Origin: Vreelandella piezotolerans
GTDB lineage: Bacteria; Pseudomonadota; Gammaproteobacteria; Pseudomonadales; Halomonadaceae
Assembly (NCBI RefSeq): GCF_012427705.1
Contig: NZ_CP048602.1
Location: 2,790,001 to 2,854,000 of the forward strand
DNA length: 64,000 nt
Reading direction: 5' to 3'
Each line of letters starts with the position of its first letter. Position 1 is the stretch's first letter. Of the stretch, positions 1 to 8,997 are shown piece after piece. The notes beneath the pieces were generated by a model, which was not told where the DNA came from, did not search any database, and saw only the letters and a program-made list of their open reading frames with translations. The position numbers and the translations under genes were made by a program.

Positions 1-779
1 CCACCATCGAAAATGTCGATATAGCCTTCCCAGCGCAGCCCCTCTTTTTTAAGCATCTCCAGCGCTGGCCGGGTGTGACGGTGCACCTGCCCGATACACG
101 CCCGCGCCTCTTCCGACATGAAGGTGGTGTAGATCGGGAACTTGGGCATCAGCTCACCGATGAAGCTCTTCTGGCCCAGGCCGGTCAAGCGGTCGGCTTC
201 GTTGAAATCCATGGGGAAGAAGTGTTTCCCCAGGCTCTCCCAGAAGGGACTAACGTTGTTCTCGTCGAACACGCCGCGCATCTCGGCCAGCACTTTCTGC
301 GGGAAGCGGTCGCGAAACTGGGCAATAAACAGCCAGCGCGCTTTGGAAAGCAGCGCCCCGTTACGCAGGTGTTTGTTGGCCTCGCCGCGATACTCGGGGC
401 GCAGAAACAGCGAACACACTTCGGCGTCGCCGGTGTGGTCGGAGCTCAAGAATAGCGTGTCGATGGTGCGATGCAGATCGAGCTGTACCGACGAGTGCGC
501 CAGCGTACCCAACCGGTAGTTATAGAACGGCACTTCCCGCCCTACTTGGCCCTCAATGGCACAGCAGCCCGCCAGTTCACCATTAGTCTCATCTTCCAAT
601 ACGAAGAAGTAGAGACGGTCGTCTACCGGCGTGCGCTCTTCGAAGGCGCGGGCGGCGGACTCGATTTTACCGGCCAAAAACTCGCGGTTATCCGGCAAGG
701 AGGTAAAACCAACGCCTGCCTGCTGCGCAAGTGCCTGGAGCCCATCCAGATCATCACGGGCAATGGGTCGAATGCGCAT
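1..779 (-). CDS. aruG: Arginine N-succinyltransferase, beta subunit (partial)
   Basis: This gene encodes the first enzyme of the AST pathway, which transfers succinyl from succinyl-CoA to the alpha-amino group of arginine. Only about 259 N-terminal codons are in the window (the family is about 340 residues); the C-terminus lies beyond base 1. The protein begins MRIRPIARDDLDGL and carries family blocks such as EVCSLFLRPEYRGE, the acyl-CoA-binding part of the GNAT-like fold, and SPFWESLGKHFFPMDF. Its ATG overlaps the stop of the alpha-subunit gene (ATGTAATG), so the two are probably translated as a coupled pair, as in the heteromeric aruF-aruG enzyme of Pseudomonas. The alpha/beta assignment rests on gene order. 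Confidence 0.9.
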   Translation of the reverse strand, partial: MRIRPIARDDLDGLQALAQQAGVGFTSLPDNREFLAGKIESAARAFEERTPVDDRLYFFVLEDETNGELAGCCAIEGQVGREVPFYNYRLGTLAHSSVQLDLHRTIDTLFLSSDHTGDAEVCSLFLRPEYRGEANKHLRNGALLSKARWLFIAQFRDRFPQKVLAEMRGVFDENNVSPFWESLGKHFFPMDFNEADRLTGLGQKSFIGELMPKFPIYTTFMSEEARACIGQVHRHTRPALEMLKKEGLRWEGYIDIFDG

Positions 780-1843
780 TACATCTCTCCTTCATCGAGC
801 GCGTCCACGGCGCTGGGCAGACTCAGCGGCGCGGCCAGCACCGCCCGTCCCTCTTCGACGCCCAAACGCGCGGCATGCTGCGGCGAGAGCATCAGCTGCC
901 CCGTGGGCGAGAGCGCGTAGCGCGCGACGATGCATCGGAAATCACTCAGCGTTTGGTTGGCAATCATCGCCGGTTCGGCATCGGGTAGCGCGTGCTCGGG
1001 GCGTATCCGTACCGGGTGCCAGGCGGCGCGGCGGAAGGTTTCCAGGCGCTCGCGCTCGGCTTTGACGATGGGGCCTGCATCGAAAATATCCACGTGTCGG
1101 GAGCGCACGAACCCTTCGGCCAGCATTTCGCCCAGCGCCTCTTCATGGGCAGGATGCTCGCGGCCAATGGCAGCACGGGCCTGGGGCGTGAGCAGTGGCA
1201 AATAGAGCGGAAACTGCGGCATCACCTCGGCAATGAAGCTCTTTGAGCGCACGCCCGCTATGTGATTCATTTCTTGGAAGCTGCGGGCAAAAAAGTGGCG
1301 GCCCACGCTCTCCCAAAATGGAGATTCATTCTGGCTATCCAAAAAGCCGGGAAAAGCCACCGCCAGAATCCGTGAGAAGCGCTCCGGATACTGGGCGATG
1401 AACATCAGCCGCGCTCGGCGCAGAAGGCTCTCGGCGCTGGTGCCCTTGTAGCGCGGGTCGAGCGACAGTGCACAGAGCAGTGTGGCATCCGAGGCTTCAT
1501 GAGAGAGCGCCAGTGTTTGCACCTCACGACGCACGTTGAGCTGCTGCGATGCGTGAATCAGCGTCTCTTGGCGGTAGGTGTAGTAGGCCTCGGCAGCCCC
1601 CGCCTGGGCGCGGATGGTGGCCGTCCCCAGCACCTCGTTGCGGCTATCGTCCGCCAGCACGAACATATAGTGCTCGTTACCGGGGTACTCGATCTCGCTC
1701 TCGAATGCTTCTTGGGAGCGCACGATGCGCTCCTCGAGGCGATCCCGATTGGCGGGCAGGTTGGTAAGCCGAGGCACCGCATGCTCTGCCAATTGCTCCA
1801 AGGCGGGAAGGTCAGCCAGCGTGACCGGTCGGATTACCAACAT
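779..1843 (-). CDS. aruF: Arginine N-succinyltransferase, alpha subunit
   Basis: The 354-residue protein is a paralogue of the following gene and the second half of the heteromeric arginine/ornithine succinyltransferase. It starts MLVIRPVTLADLPAL and has the family block ATLLCALSLDPRYKGTSAES and the motif SPFWESVGRHFFARSF. I chose the ATG at 1843 because a purine-rich site (GAGGGGG) sits just upstream and the protein then aligns with AruG from residue 1. An in-frame ATG at 1882 overlaps the astC stop as ATGA and would add 13 residues, so it is a possible alternative start. The gene lies between astC and aruG, all transcribed leftward. Confidence 0.93.
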   Translation of the reverse strand: MLVIRPVTLADLPALEQLAEHAVPRLTNLPANRDRLEERIVRSQEAFESEIEYPGNEHYMFVLADDSRNEVLGTATIRAQAGAAEAYYTYRQETLIHASQQLNVRREVQTLALSHEASDATLLCALSLDPRYKGTSAESLLRRARLMFIAQYPERFSRILAVAFPGFLDSQNESPFWESVGRHFFARSFQEMNHIAGVRSKSFIAEVMPQFPLYLPLLTPQARAAIGREHPAHEEALGEMLAEGFVRSRHVDIFDAGPIVKAERERLETFRRAAWHPVRIRPEHALPDAEPAMIANQTLSDFRCIVARYALSPTGQLMLSPQHAARLGVEEGRAVLAAPLSLPSAVDALDEGEM

Positions 1844-1878
1844 AGTTAACGCCCCCTCTTGTGTGACTTGCGCCTGAC

Positions 1879-3093
1879 TCATGCGCTAGCGACAAGTCGC
1901 TCGATGGCACGCTCGAGACGCGCCATGCCCTCGGCGATGTCTTCCTCGGGAATCACCAGCGAGGGCGCCATACGCAGCACGTTGGGGCCTGCAATCAGCG
2001 CCATCACGCCCTCTTCGATCGCCAACGGCAGAATATCTTTGGCGCGGCCTTCGAAAGCGTCCGACATCTGGGCCCCCATCAGCATGCCCATGCCGCGGAT
2101 CTCTTTGAAAACGCCGTGTTTGCGGTTGATGGTTTCCAGATGCTCGCGGAACAGATCGTGACGATGTTTGACCCCCTGCAGCACCTCGGTCGTATCGATG
2201 AACTCGACCGCCGCCAGCGCCACCGCAGAGGCCAGCGCGTTGCCGCCGTAGGTAGAGCCGTGGGTACCGATGGCCAGCGACTTGGCGATGGCATCGGTGG
2301 TCAGCGTGGCGCCAATCGGGAAGCCGCCGCCCAGCGATTTAGCGCTGGTAAGAATATCCGGGGTGATGCCGAAATTTTTATAAGCATACAGCTCGCCGCT
2401 ACGGCCAACGCCAGTTTGCACTTCATCGAAAATCAGCAGCGCATTGTGCTCGTCACACAGATTGCGCAGGCCCTGCAAGAATTCCTGAGTGGCGGGTACG
2501 ATGCCGCCTTCGCCCTGCATCGGCTCGACCATGATGGCGCAGGTATCGTCGCCCACGAGCTTGCGCACGCTCTCCAGGTCGTTGAAGTTGGCGTGCAGAA
2601 TGCCGCCCGGTACTGGGCCAAAGCCTTGGGAGTACTTGGGCTGGCCGCCGACACTGACGGTAAAGAAGGTGCGGCCATGGAACGATTGGTAGAACGAGAT
2701 GATTTTGTCTTTGTGCTCACCGTAGTGGTCGACCGCCCAGCGGCGGGCCAGCTTTAATGCGGCTTCGTTGGCTTCACCGCCAGAGGAGCACAGGAACACT
2801 TTATCGGCGAACGTGCGCTCGGTGAGAGTTTTGGCCAGCTTTAACGCCGGTTCGTTGGTGAATACGTTGGAAAGATGCCAAAGCTTTTCGCCCTGCTCTT
2901 TTAACGCGTTGACCAGCACCGGATGGCAGTGACCCAGGGAGTTCACCGCAATACCGCCAGCGAAATCGATGTACTCGCGGCCTTCTTGGTCCCACAAGCG
3001 GCTGCCTTCACCACGTACCGGAATAATCTGCTGCGGCGCGTAGTTGGGCGCCATGTAGTGGTCGAAGTCTTGACGGTTCGGGGTGTGGCTCAT
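1879..3093 (-). CDS. astC: Succinylornithine/acetylornithine transaminase
   Basis: This is a class-III PLP aminotransferase of 404 residues, the usual length for AstC/AruC/ArgD. In the AST pathway it converts N2-succinylornithine and 2-oxoglutarate to succinylglutamate semialdehyde and glutamate; it may also act on acetylornithine. Visible motifs are the phosphate-binding [29 protein letters not shown] with the cofactor-binding Asp, and [14 protein letters not shown] with the Schiff-base Lys. A good ribosome site (GGAGGT) precedes the ATG. It heads the astC-aruF-aruG group, so the operon promoter should lie in 3094-3311. Confidence 0.95.
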   Translation of the reverse strand: MSHTPNRQDFDHYMAPNYAPQQIIPVRGEGSRLWDQEGREYIDFAGGIAVNSLGHCHPVLVNALKEQGEKLWHLSNVFTNEPALKLAKTLTERTFADKVFLCSSGGEANEAALKLARRWAVDHYGEHKDKIISFYQSFHGRTFFTVSVGGQPKYSQGFGPVPGGILHANFNDLESVRKLVGDDTCAIMVEPMQGEGGIVPATQEFLQGLRNLCDEHNALLIFDEVQTGVGRSGELYAYKNFGITPDILTSAKSLGGGFPIGATLTTDAIAKSLAIGTHGSTYGGNALASAVALAAVEFIDTTEVLQGVKHRHDLFREHLETINRKHGVFKEIRGMGMLMGAQMSDAFEGRAKDILPLAIEEGVMALIAGPNVLRMAPSLVIPEEDIAEGMARLERAIERLVASA

Positions 3094-3311
3094 GGAACGA
3101 TACCTCCAGTGGAGTAAACAGTGGATTCAGTATACGGGGGGCAATGGGCGCCCTGCTTTCAGTATTGGGACGGTAAATTACGAATAGCGACGTGCGCCTG
3201 CCGTTGATCGTATCACCTTGAAGAATGGCCGAAGCCCCCCATAGTAAGTAAAGGGTAATGACCTGCGCTTTATGGCGCAGTACGGATATTTTTGACCCAA
3301 GGAGCGTAATC
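3094..3311. promoter_or_regulatory. Divergent promoter region astC / SDR gene
   Basis: This 218-bp gap separates the leftward arginine operon from the rightward SDR gene and must contain both promoters. The SDR side ends with the ribosome site AAGGAGCG and the astC side with GGAGGT. I could not identify a confident -35/-10 pair or a clear regulator operator here. Confidence 0.5.
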
Positions 3312-4106
3312 ATGAAGATCGATCTGAGCGGCAAACGTGCCATTATCACGGGATCCACCGCTGGTATCGGCTATGCCATTGCAGAAGGATTGGCTCACGC
3401 AGGGGCCGACATCGTCATTACTGGGCGAACGCAGCAACGGGTGGATGACGCCATCGAGGCGGTCAAAAAGCGCTACCCACAAGCTCGCGTCACCGGGGTG
3501 GCTGCCGATTTGGGTACTGCAGAAGGGTGTCAGACGTTGATCGACCAGCAGCCCGATACCGACATCCTCATTAACAACGTCGGGATATTCGGCCCGCAAG
3601 ACTTTTTCGACGTGGATGACGCCACTTGGCAACAGTTTTTCGATGTTAACATCATGAGCGCCGTTCGCTTGTCACGCCATTACGCCAAAGGCATGCGCGA
3701 GCGCGATTGGGGACGCATTCAGTTCGTATCAAGCGAATCTGGTATCAACATTCCCAGCGAAATGGTCCACTACGGCATGACGAAGTCTGCATTGCTGTCC
3801 ATTTCACGCGGCCTGGCGAAAGTATTGAGCGGCTCTCAGGTGACGGTCAATGCCATTCTGCCAGGGCCCACACGCTCGGAGGGTGTATTGAACATGCTCA
3901 GCGATATCGCTCAGCAAGAGGGCACCTCACAACAGGATGTCGAAGCGCGTTTCGTTCGAGAGAACCGTCCGTCGTCGATCATTCAGCGTTTGGCCACTCC
4001 TGAAGAAGTCGCCCATATGAGCGTCTATGCTGCTTCGCCCCAGGCAAGTGCCACGACCGGCGCCGCACTGCGTGTCGAGGGCGGCATTGTGGACACCCTG
4101 ACATAG
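3312..4106 (+). CDS. SDR-family NAD(P)-dependent oxidoreductase
   Basis: This is a 264-residue classical short-chain dehydrogenase. The Rossmann motif TGSTAGIGYAIAEGL is near residue 12, the NNVG motif is around residue 86, and the catalytic Ser and YxxxK are in VSSESGINIPSEMVHYGMTK. The C-terminal region NAILPGPTRSEG is typical of this family, and the substrate is unknown. The start at 3312 is preceded by AAGGAGCGTAATC; an upstream in-frame ATG at 3258 has no ribosome site. It converges on the AraC-type gene with only a few bases between the stops. Confidence 0.88.
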   Translation: MKIDLSGKRAIITGSTAGIGYAIAEGLAHAGADIVITGRTQQRVDDAIEAVKKRYPQARVTGVAADLGTAEGCQTLIDQQPDTDILINNVGIFGPQDFFDVDDATWQQFFDVNIMSAVRLSRHYAKGMRERDWGRIQFVSSESGINIPSEMVHYGMTKSALLSISRGLAKVLSGSQVTVNAILPGPTRSEGVLNMLSDIAQQEGTSQQDVEARFVRENRPSSIIQRLATPEEVAHMSVYAASPQASATTGAALRVEGGIVDTLT

Positions 4107-4110
4107 TGCG

Positions 4111-5082
4111 TTACCCAAGACGCTCTTCTCGGGGTGTCATGCCAAAGTGGTGTCGATAAGCCGTCGAGAAGTGTGCACCCGACGAAAATCCGGTGGCAAA
4201 GGCAATCTCGCCCACCGCCCGGTCGCTCTCACGCAGCTGCTTGCGTGCTTCCTGTAAACGTAAATCCAGGTAGTAGCGGCTGGGCACTGCCTGTAAGTAC
4301 TTCTTGAATAGCCGCTCTAACTGCCGCCTGGAAATTCCCAGATGCTCAGAGAGTTCCAACGTCGAGAGCGGCTCTTCGATATTGGCCTCCATTAGCGTCA
4401 CCGCATCCACGAGGCTTTGTGGCGCGTGCCCCAAGCGGCTGCGCAAAGGTACGTGCTGGCGCTCATCGGCCAGTCGAATACGGTCGCAGACGAACTGTTC
4501 GGAGACCTGCTCGGCCAAGCGCGGACCGTGATGCTTACCAATCAGCGTAAGCATCATGTCCATCGCGGCGGTGCCGCCTGCGCAGGTCAGGCGGTCGCGA
4601 TCGATTTCGAACAGCTGCTGTGAGAGTGTGACTTGAGGGTACGCCTGGGCAAAGGCGTCAAAACGCTGCCAAGGAAGCGTCGCGCGGTAGCCCTCAAGCA
4701 GACCACAACGGGCCAATACTTCGGTGCCGCCCGCCAGCCCCCCAAAGGCGACGCCTCGCCCTTGGTGACTACGCAGCCACTCATTCAGCTTTGCGGGTAG
4801 TGCGTAGGGAAGTGGCGTCGGTGCACATATGAAAAGCAGATCCATCGGCCCAAGGGGTGCGCTCAGCGTGTGCTGCGCCAGGAGCGAAAGCTGCGCGCCG
4901 CTGCGCACGGGCTCGTCATCCAAACTGAGGGTCACGGTATGATAGAGCATGTGACCGCTAAGCTGATTTGCCATCTGTAGCGGTTCGATAGCGCTGGCGT
5001 GAGCCAACAGAGAAAACCCGGGAAGCAACACAAACGCCACCCGCCTGCGGTGGCTAGGTGGCGTTAACGTATTGGAATGCAT
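4111..5082 (-). CDS. GlxA/ArgR-type AraC-family transcriptional regulator
   Basis: The protein has 323 residues. An N-terminal DJ-1/PfpI-like domain (about 12-195, starting RRVAFVLLPGFSLLA) senses a ligand. It is followed by two AraC-type helix-turn-helix motifs (LSTLELSEHLGISRRQLERL and VGEIAFATGFSSGAHFS). The linker ERQHVPLRSRLG and the sequence LMEANIEEPLSTLEL resemble the ArgR/GbdR/CdhR subgroup, whose members control catabolism of arginine or quaternary amines in Pseudomonas. Because it lies about 1 kb from astC, an arginine-responsive role is plausible, but this is inference. The nucleophile-elbow region reads GGLAGGTEVLA, so the usual elbow Cys is absent, as in other regulators of this type. 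Confidence 0.85.
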   Translation of the reverse strand: MHSNTLTPPSHRRRVAFVLLPGFSLLAHASAIEPLQMANQLSGHMLYHTVTLSLDDEPVRSGAQLSLLAQHTLSAPLGPMDLLFICAPTPLPYALPAKLNEWLRSHQGRGVAFGGLAGGTEVLARCGLLEGYRATLPWQRFDAFAQAYPQVTLSQQLFEIDRDRLTCAGGTAAMDMMLTLIGKHHGPRLAEQVSEQFVCDRIRLADERQHVPLRSRLGHAPQSLVDAVTLMEANIEEPLSTLELSEHLGISRRQLERLFKKYLQAVPSRYYLDLRLQEARKQLRESDRAVGEIAFATGFSSGAHFSTAYRHHFGMTPREERLG

Positions 5083-5237
5083 GTGACTTCGCTATGCTGC
5101 CTATCGCGCTGCATGAAAACCGCCGCTGGCTAACTGGGTCGTGGGTGTAAACGACATCTTACCCAATTGTGCCAATGAAGGCAGCGCCTGCTGTCGCTAT
5201 CTAAAAAAAGGCGTCGCAGGGGTGTAGCGAAGTCACG

Positions 5238-6092
5238 TTAGGCATTCTCTTCGGCGTCTGAGAGCGCCGTCTGGTTATCGATGATTTGGTAATCGCTTTC
5301 GCGATATTCGTCCGCAGAGGCCTCGATCTCCTCGCTACCATAATCGGTATTGACGACCAGTTGGTCCTCTTCACGCTGCATCTCTTTGACGGGAAGCGCG
5401 ACATCACTTGCACCAAAACCCCAAAAACCGCCAATCGCGACAATCGCGAATAGCTCACCGCTCTCTTGATGACGCGCAATGTGCTGGATGTCACCCACTT
5501 CGTCTCCCTGCTGGTTAACGACGGTCATGCCCTCCAGATCACGTGCGCGCTCCGACATCAGCGAATGACCCTGCTCGTCCTGCTGAACGTCTTCTCGCAC
5601 TACTTGTTGGCTTTGATTTTGGTTTTGCTGAGCTGACTGCTGTGAGCCATCACGCTCGTCCTCGGCCCGGTTTACCTCTACCTCAGCATTATCGGCCTGC
5701 TCGATGGAGACATCGGGCTCGCCCTGCTGCTCGACCGTCACGTTCGGCTCTGCTTCTTCGACCGTCACGTCTGGTTCCGGCTGCTCGATGGTCACTTCAG
5801 GTTTAGGCTGCTCGATAGTGACATCGGGCTTGGACTACTCCACTTTGATGTTGGGAGACTCCTGCTGAACCTGCACGTCCGCTGGCGCTTGATCGACCGT
5901 GACGTCCATCGTTTCGCTGCCATCTTGGGTCTGGCCATCTCGACGCTGCTGCTCGGCCACCTCGTTCTGTCGCTGTTGCGACATGTCCCTGGCGGTCGAT
6001 GGGTCTGTTTGGTCATCATTTTGTGCCAAGGCGACGCCTGAGAAGCTGGCACATACCATTCCAATGGCGACTGCGAGTGCTGTCCGTTTCAT
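5238..6092 (-). pseudogene. Exported PRC-barrel protein interrupted by an in-frame TAG
   Basis: The gene begins with ATG at 6092 after AAAGGAGC. It encodes a signal peptide ending near ASFSGVALA, a Gln/Glu/Asp-rich segment, then an acidic repeat region with units of the type PDVTIEQ / PEVTIEQ / PNVTVEQ. A C-terminal PRC-barrel domain follows (LEGMTVVNQQGDEVGDIQHI to SADEYRESDY). Codon 86 (5835-5837) is TAG, exactly in frame with both halves, which otherwise read through to a stop at 5238 (284 codons in all). The repeat register suggests the codon was CAG (VEQSKPDVTIEQ), so one C-to-T change explains it. Without readthrough only an 85-residue peptide is made. Sequencing error or a fresh mutation are the alternatives. 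Confidence 0.85.
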
Positions 6093-6399
6093 ACCTTTGC
6101 TCCTTTCGCTGAAGTACCTAATTTCCTAAAGCACTTTTCCCAAAGCACTTCTGTACTGAAGTACACTTTGCAAACTAGTGAACCAGCGCGCATAAATGCA
6201 AAGCAAAAAGGCAAAAATCGACAACGTTGTACTTAAATTAACGGTCTTTTAGCAGGAGATAGGCGCAAAAGATTACAAACATCAAATTGACATGTTTACT
6301 CTGGCCATCCTCAGCGCGTCACGCCAGAGGCTCAAACGCAAATCGCCGGGCCATGTAGCCCGGCGATGTCTTTCACAATATTTCACAATAGCGTAGCCG
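6093..6399. promoter_or_regulatory. AT-rich intergenic region with repeats and a hairpin
   Basis: This 307-bp region lies upstream of the PRC-barrel gene and downstream of the small membrane-protein gene. It is much richer in A+T than its surroundings. It holds a 14-bp tandem pair at 6123-6136 and 6137-6150 (one mismatch), a small inverted repeat GTAC-TGAA-GTAC near 6153-6164, and a hairpin at 6343-6366. I see no coding region. The PRC-barrel promoter is expected here, but I cannot pick -35 and -10 boxes with confidence. Confidence 0.5.
6343..6366 (-). terminator. Hairpin downstream of the small membrane-protein gene
   Basis: A perfect 9-bp stem (TCGCCGGGC / GCCCGGCGA) closes a 6-base loop. 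On the minus strand it lies 34 bases after the stop of the gene ending at 6400 and is followed by a weak T-rich stretch, so it may be an intrinsic terminator. Confidence 0.5.
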
Positions 6400-6615
6400 T
6401 TAGCCGCCGCTGTTGCCCAACCCCAACAGCACGATACCCGCGACGATGATACCCATCACCACGATGACCAATGGCAGCATCTTATGGAGACCATTGGCGG
6501 GTTTTCTCGCTTCGGGCTGCTGCTGGGGTTGAGAGGTTTCGAAGTCCTCGGGGACGCGTTCGCTCAGCACGTGCTCTTTCTCTTCTTCCGGGGTTTTGCT
6601 TTCTCGGGTATCCAT
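6400..6615 (-). CDS. Small single-span membrane protein, unknown function
   Basis: The product is 71 residues. It has a charged, Glu/Pro/Gln-rich N-terminal half (TPEEEKEHVLSERVPEDFE) and one C-terminal hydrophobic helix (MLPLVIVVMGIIVAGIVLLG) with a short NSGG tail. The start at 6615 has GAGGTG upstream; an in-frame ATG 11 codons earlier lacks one. I do not recognise a family. It precedes a terminator-like hairpin and lies downstream of fabV on the other side of 67 bases. Confidence 0.65.
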   Translation of the reverse strand: MDTRESKTPEEEKEHVLSERVPEDFETSQPQQQPEARKPANGLHKMLPLVIVVMGIIVAGIVLLGLGNSGG

Positions 6616-6682
6616 ACAGCACCTCATCCAGTCCGGTCGATGATTCATAGCGCGTCGGCGTGCGCTGCCCGTCGCGCTGCGC

Positions 6683-7888
6683 TTATAGCGTTACGACATC
6701 GAACTCGACCTCGGGGTTCACATCGGCATCGTAGTCCACGTCGTCACGCTCGAAGCCAAACAGCTTCAAAAACTCATGCTTATAACCAGCATAGTCGGTA
6801 ATGTCGAAGAGGTTGTCCGTCGTGACTTCCGGCCAGAGGTCTTGGCAGGCTTTTTGAACGTCCTTGCGCAGTTCCCAGTCGTCCAACCGCAAGCGCCCCT
6901 GATCGTCAGTGACCATGTCGCCCGGCTCACCGGAATAAAGACGCTCGCCGAACAGGCGGTTCAACTGGTCGATGGTGCCTTCGTGCAGGCCCTGCTCTTT
7001 CATGATGCGGTAAACCATGGCGATATACAGCGGCATCACCGGGATCGCAGCACTGGCCTGAGTGACCACGGACTTCAGAACGGCGACGTTGGCACCGCCC
7101 CCGCTCTCTTTGAGTTTGGCATCGATGGCCGCTGCCGCGCGATCCAGGTCCTCTTTGGCTTTACCCAGAGCACCGTGCCAGTAAATCGGCCATGTGATTT
7201 CGGTACCGATATAGCTAAACGCCACGCTGCGCGCGCCTTTGGCCAACACGCCCGCATCATCTAGCGCACTCATCCAAAGTTCCCAATCTTCGCCACCCAT
7301 GACGGTAATGGTGTCGTCGATCTCCTCCTGAGTCGCCGGTTCTACTTCGGCTTCGATGATAGCGTCCTTGTTGGTGTCGATCGCCGTGGCGCGGTAAGTC
7401 TCGCCAATCGGCTTCAGGCTAGAGCGCTTCAGCTCGCCGCTGTCGGGCAGCTTGCGCACTGGGGAGGCCAATGAGTAGACCACGAGATCGATTTCGCCCA
7501 TATCCTGCTTGATCAGCTCGATGGCTTTGTCGCGCGCTTCATGGGAGAACGCGTCACCGTTGATGGATTTGCTGTACAGGCCTTCCTGCTTGGCAAACTT
7601 GTCGAACGCGGCGCTGTTGTACCAGCCTGCGGTGCCCGGCTTCTTCTCGGTGCCCGGCTTTTCGAAAAACACGCCCAAGGTATCGGCGCCGTAACCAAAG
7701 GCGGCGGTGATACGTGCCGCTAGGCCGTAGCCGCTAGAGGCACCGATTACGAGCACTTTCTTCGGGCCTTGGCGTTTATCCAAACCACGGGCGCGGGTCG
7801 CCTCGATTTGCTCGAGCACGTTCTGCTCGCAGCCTTTCGGATGGGTGGTGGTGCAGATAAAGCCGCGCACTTTCGGTTTAATGATCAC
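6683..7888 (-). CDS. fabV: Enoyl-ACP reductase FabV (trans-2-enoyl-CoA reductase)
   Basis: FabV reduces the enoyl-ACP intermediate with NADH in the last step of each fatty-acid elongation cycle; it is the triclosan-insensitive isozyme. The sequence matches the family from [19 protein letters not shown] onward. It includes the NAD-binding [16 protein letters not shown], the block [20 protein letters not shown], and the catalytic Tyr-X8-Lys motif in [11 protein letters not shown] prefer the GTG at 7888 because AAGGGG lies 6 bases upstream and the protein then starts at the usual position; an ATG at 7903 would add five residues. At 401 residues it is full length. Confidence 0.96.
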   Translation of the reverse strand: MIIKPKVRGFICTTTHPKGCEQNVLEQIEATRARGLDKRQGPKKVLVIGASSGYGLAARITAAFGYGADTLGVFFEKPGTEKKPGTAGWYNSAAFDKFAKQEGLYSKSINGDAFSHEARDKAIELIKQDMGEIDLVVYSLASPVRKLPDSGELKRSSLKPIGETYRATAIDTNKDAIIEAEVEPATQEEIDDTITVMGGEDWELWMSALDDAGVLAKGARSVAFSYIGTEITWPIYWHGALGKAKEDLDRAAAAIDAKLKESGGGANVAVLKSVVTQASAAIPVMPLYIAMVYRIMKEQGLHEGTIDQLNRLFGERLYSGEPGDMVTDDQGRLRLDDWELRKDVQKACQDLWPEVTTDNLFDITDYAGYKHEFLKLFGFERDDVDYDADVNPEVEFDVVTL

Positions 7889-8049
7889 GTTGGACCCCTT
7901 CATCAGATGAGTATCGCATTCGGCACGGCGGGTGCCGAGTTACCAATGAGGGTATTCTAGCGGTCTCGGCGCGCCCTGTCCGCTCTTGAGCTTATCCGCC
8001 ATTCGGGGCACGATAGCGCCCTGCCCACCACTTGCCGACGGGATCTTGG

Positions 8050-8433
8050 ATGAATGCACAGCAGCTAGTCGATGAGCGAGGCGATTTATGGCTGGCCCTT
8101 GCCCCTCTCTGGCTCGATCGTGAGCCCAGCGAGCGCGACTACGCCCATATGATCGAAGTGATCGAACAGCACGCGATGTCACTCAAGGAGCTGGAATGGG
8201 TGCTGCGCCTGGAGCTAGCACCCGTCATGTCACGTCACCAGCTTTCCGTCGCCAGCGAGTGGCGAAAGTTCGACGATTACAAGCTGATGAAGCAGCTCGT
8301 GAACCACAACATGAAACTCACTGGTTGGCGGCGCAAAAGCTGGGCGCTCTTTTCGGGGCTGACGACCATGATGGTACGCCACCGTTGGAACGAACTGATG
8401 CAGCGTCTCATGGTCGTTCGCGGGGACGTCTAG
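8050..8433 (+). CDS. Uncharacterised protein, DUF7079-like
   Basis: The 127-residue soluble protein begins MNAQQLVDERGDLWLALAPL. The pattern of an N-terminal WLALAPLWLDREPSERDY, then SLKELEWVLRLELAPVM, then SVASEWRKFDDYKLMKQL recalls a family of small uncharacterised proteins (DUF7079-like). That assignment is from memory of the motif spacing and is tentative. The start is uncertain because no strong ribosome site is seen; an ATG at 8032 is also in frame. It converges on the glutathione peroxidase gene with 2 bases between stops. Confidence 0.6.
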   Translation: MNAQQLVDERGDLWLALAPLWLDREPSERDYAHMIEVIEQHAMSLKELEWVLRLELAPVMSRHQLSVASEWRKFDDYKLMKQLVNHNMKLTGWRRKSWALFSGLTTMMVRHRWNELMQRLMVVRGDV

Positions 8434-8435
8434 GC

Positions 8436-8921
8436 CTACTCTTTGTCGAGGGCAGCCTCAAGGGCCAAACGTAGCGTGAGACCGCGATCCCTAGGACCAA
8501 AACGAGCAATTACTTTGCCATCTCGGCCAACGAGGAACTTGGTAAAGTTCCACTTTACGGCCTTGGTACCCAATACCCCCGGCGCTTCTTGCTTGAGCTG
8601 TGCGAACAGCGGGTGGGCATCGGCGCCGTTGACCTTCACTTTCTCCATGAGCGGGAAACTCACGCCAAACTGCTGCTCTCCGAAGGCACAAAACGCCTCG
8701 GCGCTCTCTGGTGACTGGCGGCCAAACTGGTTACAGGGGAAGCCCAACACGGTAAATCCACGATCCCGGTAACGCTGGTACAGCCCCTCGAGCTCTTTCA
8801 ACTGCGGCGTAAAACCGCACTGGCTGGCCACATTGACCACCAATAATACCTGCCCACGCAAAGCGCGCAGATTGAAGGGCTTACCTTGATGGGTATAACA
8901 ATCCTGCTCGTAAATCGTCAT
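8436..8921 (-). CDS. Glutathione peroxidase family protein
   Basis: This 161-residue thiol peroxidase reduces hydroperoxides, probably with thioredoxin or glutathione as reductant. The family signature VVNVASQCGFTPQ holds the peroxidatic Cys (about residue 35). The tetrad partners are seen in GFPCNQFGRQSPESAE (Gln) and KWNFTKFLVGRDG (Trp, Asn). It is a Cys form, not a selenocysteine form. The predicted location is cytoplasmic, as no signal peptide is present. Confidence 0.93.
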   Translation of the reverse strand: MTIYEQDCYTHQGKPFNLRALRGQVLLVVNVASQCGFTPQLKELEGLYQRYRDRGFTVLGFPCNQFGRQSPESAEAFCAFGEQQFGVSFPLMEKVKVNGADAHPLFAQLKQEAPGVLGTKAVKWNFTKFLVGRDGKVIARFGPRDRGLTLRLALEAALDKE

Positions 8922-8997
8922 CGCCAGGCCTCTAAAATGCCTTTGCCAGCATACGCTTTACCTTGCCACGGCAACGTTGGCGACACCAGCCTCGTGA

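Noticed and set aside
2116..2757. 213-codon frame antisense to astC
   Set aside because: It is a GC-rich shadow of a confidently recognised transaminase, with no family and no ribosome site.
5238..6092. Two separate genes in place of one PRC-barrel gene
   Set aside because: The halves share one frame and one repeat register, the second half has no ribosome site or signal peptide, and the TAG fits a CAG change.
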